Source: UBA3071 sp965369635 (GTDB lineage Bacteria; Chloroflexota; Anaerolineae; UBA3071). From it: a DNA stretch of 9,419 bases. Positions 1 through 7,992 of the stretch are shown one piece after another. Position 1 is the stretch's first letter; the number at the start of each line of letters is the position of its first letter. Where the stretch lies: positions 1 to 9,419 of the forward strand of contig CBDURC010000118.1 of the NCBI GenBank assembly GCA_965369635.1. The letters run 5' to 3'. A program made the translations under genes and the position numbers. The notes under the pieces are model-generated. The model ran no database searches and had not been told where the DNA came from. It saw nothing but the letters and a program-made list of their open reading frames with translations.

Positions 1-3000
1 GCCCGCCAAACCTTCTCCGGCAGCAGCGGGATGCTGGGAATCAGCACGCCGGTAGCATCATAGACAGCATTGGCCACCGCTGGCGCCACGCCGTTCAGCG
101 GAATCTCGGCCACCGACTTGACGCCGAAGGGATGGGTCGGTTCGAAAGTCTCGACGAAGATCACCTGCATCTCCGGCATCTCGTCAGAGCGGAAGATGTG
201 ATACTTGTCGAAGTCGGTGTGGATCAGCCGCCCGGCGTCGTCGAAGACCATCTCCTCGCACAGCGCGTAGCCCAGCGCCTGGGTCATACCCCCTTCCACC
301 TGGCCGCTGGCCGTGGCCGGATTGACGATGATGCCGCAGTCGAGGGCCATCACCAGCTTGTCCACCGTCACCTGGCCCGTCTCGGTATCCACGGTGACCT
401 CGGCGAATTGGGCAGCGAACGGCGGCGGGCTATCCGGGCTGACCCAAGAGCCGCTGCCCATGATCTGGTGCTGCTGTTCGTGGTGCAGTGAGTTGAGGGC
501 GATCTCGGCGAAGGTGATGCTGCGTCCATCGGCCGCCCAGGCGCACCGCTCCTCCAGCGTGATCTGGTAAGGTTCCAGAGCCACTCCTTGCTCGCTCAAC
601 AAACGGGCCGCCACCTCCCGCATCTGCTCCGCCACCTGCTGTGCGGCGCGCACCACAGCAGCGCCGCTGATGTAGGTCGTGCTGGAGGCGTAGGCCCCCT
701 TGTCGAAGGGGGTGAAGTCGGTGTCCGAGGAATAGGTGACAAAGTCCTCCGGCGGGCAACCCAGCACCTCGGCGGCCATCTGCGCCAGAACGGTGTCGGA
801 GCCGGTGCCCAGATCGGTGGCCCCCACCAACAGGTTGAAGCTGCCGTCGTCATTCATCTTGATGCTGGCCGCGCCCATGTCCAGGTTGGGGATGGCCGTG
901 CCCTGCATGACCAGGGCCACGCCCATGCCTTTGAGCAGGGGAGCGGAGGAGCGGAGGAGTGGAGGAGCAGCCTGTCTCCCCTGCTCCTCTGCGGTCTTGC
1001 TCCTCTGCCATTCATGCCAGCCAATCGCCTCTGCCCCCACCCGCACACATTCTTCTAGCGCACAGGTACGGATGATCTCCCCATGCGCCTCCCGTCCCTC
1101 GCTCCACACCTTGCTCATGGGATGCTCGGCGCCTGGCCTGATGGCGTTCTGGAGGCGGAATTGCAGCGGGTCGAGCCCCAACTCGTGGGCCATGCGCTCC
1201 ATGTGTGTCTCCAGAGCGAAGAAACCTTGCGGCACCCCATAGCCGCGGTAGGCACCCGACGTCGGCAGGTTTGTATACACAATGTCGGCGTGGAAGCGAA
1301 TGTTGGGCACATCGTAGAGCGACATGGCCTTGTGCCCCGTATTGCCGGTGACAGTCAAAGCGTGGTTGCCATAGGCACCGGTATCGGAAAGGACCAGCAT
1401 CTCGTTGGCCACGATAGTGCCATCGGCCATCACGCCCGTGCGCATCCTGAAGTGCATGGGGTGACGTAACGTCGAGGAGACGAACTGCTCCTCGCGTGTG
1501 TATTCCATGCGCACCGGGTGGCCGGTGGCGATGGTCAGGTGAGCGCAGATGTCCTCCAGCATCACCTCCTGCTTGTTGCCAAACGCTCCTCCAACGCGGG
1601 GCTTGATGACCCGAATGCGCTTGATGGGCAGTCCCAGCACGGGAGCCAACATGCGCCGGACGTGAAAGGGCACCTGCGTGCTGGTGCGGATGACCAGCCG
1701 GTCGTCCTCGTCCCAATAGGTGATGCAGACAAAGGGTTCAATGGGGGCCGCCTGCACCCGCTGCACGCTATACTCCCCCTCGAAGACGTGATCCGCCTCC
1801 TGCATGGCCGCGTCCACGTCCCCCAGGTCAATGCGGATAGCTGCTGCCAGGTTGCGGCTGGGATCGCATTCATCAAAGGGGACATACTCCGGCTCGTCGT
1901 GGATGATGGGGACGTCAGCACCGGCAGGACCGCCCGCATCGGGAAGAAAGGCCGCGGCCACGGGGGAGCGGCGGCCGGGAGGCTGGGCTTCCCGCGGGTC
2001 GAGGATAGCAGGCAGCAGTTCGTATTCCACCTCGATCAGCTCCAGCGCTCGCTGGGCGATCTCCTCCGTCTCAGCGGCCACAGCAGCCACGCGGTCGCCG
2101 ACGAAGCGCACCTTCTTGTCCAGACTGAAGAAGTCGAGCGGCCCAGGAATAGGATCCGACTGTCCCGCGGTACTGTGCACGACGCGGGGAACATCCTCCC
2201 ACGTGAGCACGGCGTGCACGCCGGGCAGCGCCCGCGCATTGGATGCCTCAATGCGCGTGATGCGCGCGTGGGCATGAGGCGAATGCAGGAGCTTGCCCAC
2301 CAGCAAACCCCGCATCTCCACGTCAGCGGCGAAGGCGGGCTTGCCCAACGACAGCTTGACGGCATCCACTTTCACTTCCGGCCGGCCCACATACCTCGTC
2401 TCGGGGCGGGTCTCCTGGGCGACGCGCACCTCCAACTTCGTCGAGGTGACAGTCAGCGGGTAGGGCTCCGTAGTCGGAGGCGCGGTGGCGGCCGGCTCCG
2501 GAGGTGCAAGCGGTGGCCCCACTTCCTCTGGGGGCCTGAAGAGGCCAGGCGGCGCAGCGAGAGGAGCCTTCAGCTCGATGGTCTTCTCGCCCCGCATCTC
2601 GGCAGCGGCGTCGAGCACCGCCTGCACAGGCTTGACGTAACCAGTGCAGCGGCAGAGCGTACCGGAGAGCGCGTCCCGCACCTCGGCCACGCTGGGACTG
2701 GGGTTGCCATCCAGAAGCGCCTTGGCGGCCAGGATCATGGCCGGCGTGCAGTAGCCGCACTGGATGGCGCCATTGGCGGCGAAACCTTTCTGCAGCGGAT
2801 GCAAATCCCGCGTCGGCTTCCAGCCCTTTTCGGGATACTCTCCCAACGCTTCGATGGTGGTGATCTTGTGCCCTTCGGCCTGTGCCGCCAGCATGACGCA
2901 GGAGGCCACCGGGCAGCCATCAAGCAGCACGGTGCAGGCACCGCATTCCCCCGTCTCGCAGCCATGCTTGACGCCGAAGATGCCGTGCCGCCGCAGCGCG

Positions 3001-3071
3001 GCGAGCAGCGTCTCATTTGGCGTGACGTCCCAGTTCTGTTCTTCGTCATTCAGTGAGAAGCGAATCTGCAT
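1..3071 (-). CDS. Xanthine dehydrogenase-family hydroxylase, fused [2Fe-2S] + molybdopterin-binding subunit (partial, 3' end off window)
   Basis: The frame stays open for 1023 codons from ATG 3071 to the left edge; it has no stop in the window, so a stop-requiring search would miss it. The start follows an AGAGGGAG-type ribosome binding site. Residues 1-160 form the two-cluster [2Fe-2S] module: C38, C43, C46 and C58 for the plant-type cluster, then C105/C108 and C140/C142. A Pro/Ala-rich linker (about 168-205) follows. The molybdopterin domain starts near 225: GGAFGNK at 494-500, AYRGYG at 607-612, DLGTGSDTVLAQ at 753-764, and GVKSVAEIPLNG at 983-994, whose E989 is the expected active-site glutamate. 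The family hydroxylates purines or other N-heterocycles and passes electrons to Fe-S and FAD. Fusing Fe-S to Moco domains without FAD resembles E. coli XdhD/YgfN (about 956 residues). Ending at LLPEKVWR suggests only a short tail is missing. The substrate cannot be told. Odd points are a low-complexity insert at about 689-714 and a Gly/Ala/Pro-rich insert at about 363-387. Confidence 0.93.
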   Translation of the reverse strand, partial: MQIRFSLNDEEQNWDVTPNETLLAALRRHGIFGVKHGCETGECGACTVLLDGCPVASCVMLAAQAEGHKITTIEALGEYPEKGWKPTRDLHPLQKGFAANGAIQCGYCTPAMILAAKALLDGNPSPSVAEVRDALSGTLCRCTGYVKPVQAVLDAAAEMRGEKTIELKAPLAAPPGLFRPPEEVGPPLAPPEPAATAPPTTEPYPLTVTSTKLEVRVAQETRPETRYVGRPEVKVDAVKLSLGKPAFAADVEMRGLLVGKLLHSPHAHARITRIEASNARALPGVHAVLTWEDVPRVVHSTAGQSDPIPGPLDFFSLDKKVRFVGDRVAAVAAETEEIAQRALELIEVEYELLPAILDPREAQPPGRRSPVAAAFLPDAGGPAGADVPIIHDEPEYVPFDECDPSRNLAAAIRIDLGDVDAAMQEADHVFEGEYSVQRVQAAPIEPFVCITYWDEDDRLVIRTSTQVPFHVRRMLAPVLGLPIKRIRVIKPRVGGAFGNKQEVMLEDICAHLTIATGHPVRMEYTREEQFVSSTLRHPMHFRMRTGVMADGTIVANEMLVLSDTGAYGNHALTVTGNTGHKAMSLYDVPNIRFHADIVYTNLPTSGAYRGYGVPQGFFALETHMERMAHELGLDPLQFRLQNAIRPGAEHPMSKVWSEGREAHGEIIRTCALEECVRVGAEAIGWHEWQRSKTAEEQGRQAAPPLLRSSAPLLKGMGVALVMQGTAIPNLDMGAASIKMNDDGSFNLLVGATDLGTGSDTVLAQMAAEVLGCPPEDFVTYSSDTDFTPFDKGAYASSTTYISGAAVVRAAQQVAEQMREVAARLLSEQGVALEPYQITLEERCAWAADGRSITFAEIALNSLHHEQQHQIMGSGSWVSPDSPPPFAAQFAEVTVDTETGQVTVDKLVMALDCGIIVNPATASGQVEGGMTQALGYALCEEMVFDDAGRLIHTDFDKYHIFRSDEMPEMQVIFVETFEPTHPFGVKSVAEIPLNGVAPAVANAVYDATGVLIPSIPLLPEKVWR
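933..1008. repeat. GA-rich low-complexity repeat with inverted repeats, inside the hydroxylase gene
   Basis: Positions 940-970 are about four copies of an 8-base unit (GGAGCGGA, GGAGCGGA, GGAGTGGA, GGAGCAG). GAGCAGGGGAG at 933-943 is perfectly inverted as CTCCCCTGCTC at 976-986, and GAGGAGCAG (962-970) as CTGCTCCTC (981-989). GCTCCTCTGC occurs directly repeated at 983-992 and 999-1008. The block reads through in frame on the minus strand as a Ser/Pro/Leu/Arg-rich stretch at about residues 689-714, between conserved parts of the molybdopterin domain (after GWHEW and before LLKGMGVA). By recall, the family usually has a shorter segment here. It looks like an inserted or expanded repeat that kept the frame. 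Confidence 0.75.
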
Positions 3072-3100
3072 CTTGGCAACTCCCTCTCTGGACAAGGTGG

Positions 3101-3886
3101 TCATCGTCTGCCAAAAACGACCACGAAGTAAGCCTGTCCGGCATGAGTCGGGTGTGGCGCTCTGCCCATGCCAAAGTCGCTATAGGCCACGCCCAACATC
3201 GTACGGTGATGGATCCCGCTGTCCCACCACCAGCCAAACGCCGTCTCCGCCCCCCCTGCTACGCAGGCAATGATCTCGCCGCGGTATGTTGGCTCGTAGC
3301 CGGCACGCTCCATCCTCGTGACCACGTCTGACCCATCGGAGCCGGTATGGCTGACAAACCCGTGGTCTGCCATGTCCTTGGCATGTATCCCAGCGGCCTG
3401 CGCCAGTTGCGGTGACCAGATCAGTTCAGCCAGCGCTGCTTCGATTCGGGCCTGGTTGATGAGGTTGGCCAATTCTACCAGAGCCGGGTCTGCCGGGCCT
3501 CCTTGCGCAGCGATGCGGGACGTGGCCGTCGGCGCAGGTGATGTCGGCGTCTCGGTGGGCGTCGGCGTTGCCATTTCCACAGGCAGCAGCTCTGTCGGCA
3601 GCACACGAGTGGCCGTCGGCGCAGGGGTCTCGGTCACCGTGGCCTTTGGCGTCGCAGGTGGAAGTGTTTCCGCCATCGGCACTGTCGGTGTACGGCTCTC
3701 AACAGGGGTTGTGGTTCCACTGTGCGCCGCAGGCGATGCTTTGGGCATCGCACCTGTGATCAAGGGCCTTGAAGTCCGGTCAGGCATCGGCCCACTCCCG
3801 ATCAGCCCCACAGCGATGATCGCCATCACCACGCCGACTGTTCCTGCAAGTCTGATGACCGCTGGATAACGGTTCGCTGGACGCAT
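3101..3886 (-). CDS. Secreted or membrane-anchored CAP-domain (SCP/YkwD-like) protein
   Basis: A 261-residue protein. Residues 12-31 are a hydrophobic signal or anchor segment after a short Arg-containing N-terminus. Residues about 32-128 are a Thr/Pro/Ala-rich, low-complexity stalk (for example PTPTETPTSPAPTATS). Residues about 135-261 form a CAP domain (Pfam CAP/SCP family). The four residues usual for the CAP cavity are visible: H180 in the FVSHTGSDG motif, E204 in YRGEIIA, E214 in GAETAFGWW, and H227 in SGIHHRTM. Bacterial CAP proteins are extracellular; their biochemical role is mostly unknown. The start ATG has an AGGTAGG-like site about 10 bases upstream. It lies 20 bases after the FAD-subunit gene and 29 before the fused hydroxylase gene, all on the minus strand, so it is probably co-transcribed. 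It shares no obvious function with its neighbours and has no typical hydroxylase-accessory motif. The domain is confident; the role is not inferred. Confidence 0.9.
   Translation of the reverse strand: MRPANRYPAVIRLAGTVGVVMAIIAVGLIGSGPMPDRTSRPLITGAMPKASPAAHSGTTTPVESRTPTVPMAETLPPATPKATVTETPAPTATRVLPTELLPVEMATPTPTETPTSPAPTATSRIAAQGGPADPALVELANLINQARIEAALAELIWSPQLAQAAGIHAKDMADHGFVSHTGSDGSDVVTRMERAGYEPTYRGEIIACVAGGAETAFGWWWDSGIHHRTMLGVAYSDFGMGRAPHPTHAGQAYFVVVFGRR
3523..3625. repeat. 17-base direct repeat in the CAP-protein stalk
   Basis: GTGGCCGTCGGCGCAGG occurs at 3523-3539 and again at 3609-3625. On the minus strand both copies encode PAPTAT in the Thr/Pro-rich stalk. Such repeats usually reflect length change of a flexible linker by slippage or duplication, so this is structural and not regulatory. 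Confidence 0.7.
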
Positions 3887-3906
3887 CTGCCGTCAGCCTA
3901 CCTGGA

Positions 3907-4761
3907 CTATGCCAGGCCTGCCGACGCCTCCTGCATCGCTCTGGCACTCAGCACACCGGCCATGGCCTTCCGATACGCCGCGCTACCGCGGAAGTCACTT
4001 GTGGGATCGACGAGCTCGGAGACCTTCTCGGCAGCGGCCTCGATCAACTCCGAGTTCACCGCTTGACCGGCCAGCATGACCTCGACTTTGGGCAGCCGCA
4101 CCGGCGTCTCGGAAACGCCCCCTAGCGCCAGCCGAGCGGTGGTACACATTCCACTGCCAAAGCTCAGTACCGCCGCCGCACAGACGATGGGCGCATCAGC
4201 AGGTGTGCGCGCAACGCGCTGCACCGCCGCGCCTGTGTGGCCCGGCGGCGAACTGAGTGCGACTTCCGTGATCAGGCCACGCTCGGCCAGCAACTCATCC
4301 CTTCGGGTCAGAAACTCGGCCAACGACAGGCGGATGGTGTCTGATGTGCAGATGGTAACGTGCGCGTCGCAGGCTAGAAGCACCACCAGCAGCTCGTCGG
4401 CAGGGTCGGCCACTGCTACCGCCCCGCCAATGGTGGCCTGATTGCGCAGCACGCTATCCGCGGAGCGATGCGCCGCTTCAGCGATGATGCCATCGTAGAC
4501 GCGACGCACGGCATCCGAACGGCTCACATCCGCCAGTGTAGCCATGGCTCCTATCAGCACAGACTGCGAGTCCAGGTCCATCTTCACGTAACGCAGTCCC
4601 AGGTTCTGCAAGTCCACAACCGCTTCTACGTTGCGATCTTCAGAACCGATCAGGGTGCTGCCCCCGGCCAGGGGCACGGTGCGGGGTCGTAGGCGGCGGA
4701 GCAGTCGTAGCGCCTCCTGCAGATCATGGGGATGGTGATACTGTCTGAGGTTGATCAGCAT
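3907..4761 (-). CDS. Xanthine dehydrogenase-family FAD-binding subunit
   Basis: A 284-residue protein matching the FAD subunit of molybdenum hydroxylases (XdhB/YgfM/CoxM type). The N-terminal FAD-binding domain (about 1-170) carries LAGGSTLIG at 31-39 and ATIGGAVAVADPADE at 109-123, the two flavin-contacting loops of this family. The C-terminal part (about 175-280) matches the CO-dehydrogenase flavoprotein C-terminal domain, with LALGGVSETPVRLP at 211-224. It should take electrons from the [2Fe-2S] clusters of the fused subunit and pass them to NAD+ or another acceptor. The start is ATG 4761: a strong GAGGAGGAA site lies four bases upstream, and the next in-frame candidate, TTG 4788, lies almost at the predicted transcription start and has no such site. 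It is the first gene of the minus-strand operon. The length is normal for the family (about 280-300), and I see no frameshift or missing motif. Confidence 0.93.
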   Translation of the reverse strand: MLINLRQYHHPHDLQEALRLLRRLRPRTVPLAGGSTLIGSEDRNVEAVVDLQNLGLRYVKMDLDSQSVLIGAMATLADVSRSDAVRRVYDGIIAEAAHRSADSVLRNQATIGGAVAVADPADELLVVLLACDAHVTICTSDTIRLSLAEFLTRRDELLAERGLITEVALSSPPGHTGAAVQRVARTPADAPIVCAAAVLSFGSGMCTTARLALGGVSETPVRLPKVEVMLAGQAVNSELIEAAAEKVSELVDPTSDFRGSAAYRKAMAGVLSARAMQEASAGLA

Positions 4762-4764
4762 GGC

Positions 4765-4773
4765 TTCCTCCTC
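4765..4773 (-). promoter_or_regulatory. Ribosome binding site of the FAD-subunit gene
   Basis: GAGGAGGAA on the minus strand ends four bases before ATG 4761. It is nearly a full Shine-Dalgarno sequence and decides the start in favour of 4761 over TTG 4788. Confidence 0.85.
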
Positions 4774-4796
4774 GATGGCCGTGGTCAAGCAGACGC

Positions 4797-4825
4797 ATTA
4801 TACCAGAGACCCTCAGGGTTTCCAA
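4797..4825 (-). promoter_or_regulatory. Sigma-70-type promoter of the FAD subunit/CAP/hydroxylase operon
   Basis: On the minus strand, TTGGAA (4825-4820) and a perfect TATAAT (4802-4797) are separated by 17 bases. Transcription would start near 4790, about 30 bases before ATG 4761. The spacer coincides with one arm of the inverted repeat at 4805-4841, so a protein binding that repeat would probably block this promoter. The match is by eye; no start site is measured. Confidence 0.75.
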
Positions 4826-4841
4826 AACCCTGAGGGTCTCT
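4805..4841. repeat. Perfect inverted repeat, 17-base arms with 3-base loop, between divergent promoters
   Basis: AGAGACCCTCAGGGTTT (4805-4821) is exactly inverted at 4825-4841, around a CCA centre. The arms contain the near-palindrome ACCCTCAGGGT. It lies upstream of both flanking genes, so it is not a normal 3' terminator. It fills the spacer of the leftward promoter and abuts the -35 of the rightward one, so it could be an operator. It could equally be a dispersed REP-like palindrome; I recall similar CCCTCAGGGTTT palindromes as multicopy in Chloroflexota genomes, which is not checked here. Confidence 0.9.
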
Positions 4842-4870
4842 TTGGGCAGAGGGGCCGATTGGTGTATAAT
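4842..4870 (+). promoter_or_regulatory. Sigma-70-type promoter of secA
   Basis: TTGGGC (4842-4847) and a perfect TATAAT (4865-4870) are separated by 17 bases. The -35 box begins directly after the inverted repeat ending at 4841. Transcription would start near 4877, giving a leader of about 115 bases before ATG 4991. Confidence 0.78.
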
Positions 4871-4990
4871 GAAACTCAGTATAGGTTTCAGGTTCCAGAT
4901 TAAGCAAATGGGTACACAAGGGGCATCCCCCGTCCTTTGTCTACCTGTTTCCTTGTCTACTTGTCTACTCCCTATGAGGTGTTTCTGCCC
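4871..4990 (+). other. secA 5' leader with small hairpins and a TTGTCTAC repeat
   Basis: The leader holds GAAAC (4871-4875) paired with GTTTC (4885-4889), and GGGG (4920-4923) paired with CCCC (4927-4930) around CAT. TTGTCTAC occurs three times (4937-4944, 4953-4960 and 4961-4968), the last two in tandem. An ATG at 4908 opens a 33-codon frame that overlaps the secA start and ends at 5009. I recognise no known riboswitch. Confidence 0.5.
4976..4981 (+). promoter_or_regulatory. Ribosome binding site of secA
   Basis: GAGGTG ends nine bases before ATG 4991 and is the only purine-rich site near it. Together with the family-typical N-terminus (MFRSIL... GDPNEREI) it supports 4991 over the in-frame TTG at 4937. 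Confidence 0.7.
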
Positions 4991-7948
<2,958 letters not shown>

Positions 7949-7992
7949 GAACTCGGCGGCAGCACCGACAACGCGGGAAGGGCAATCATCGC

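Noticed and set aside
933..1008. Frameshift or pseudogene in the hydroxylase caused by the GA-rich repeat
   Set aside because: Translating through the block keeps the frame, with conserved motifs on both sides and no stop.
933..1008. CRISPR array
   Set aside because: The units are 8-10 bases and contiguous, without regular unique spacers.
1518..3056. 512-codon open frame on the plus strand
   Set aside because: It is antisense to the hydroxylase gene, whose minus-strand frame carries all Fe-S and Moco motifs. The plus-strand translation is His/Arg/Gly-rich with no recognisable domain, as expected from GC-rich codon shadows.
4762..4788. TTG 4788 as the FAD-subunit start
   Set aside because: It would sit almost at the predicted transcription start, and the strong GAGGAGGAA site points to ATG 4761.
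4805..4841. The palindrome as a rho-independent terminator
   Set aside because: It lies upstream of both flanking genes, with no gene ending into it and no T-run on either side.
4937..4990. In-frame TTG 4937 as an earlier secA start adding 18 residues
   Set aside because: The extra residues come from the TTGTCTAC repeat, there is no ribosome binding site before it, and SecA proteins start like the sequence at ATG 4991.
7949..7992. A small gene or RNA between secA and the TPR gene
   Set aside because: Only 44 bases between convergent stops, with no start signal or structure of its own.
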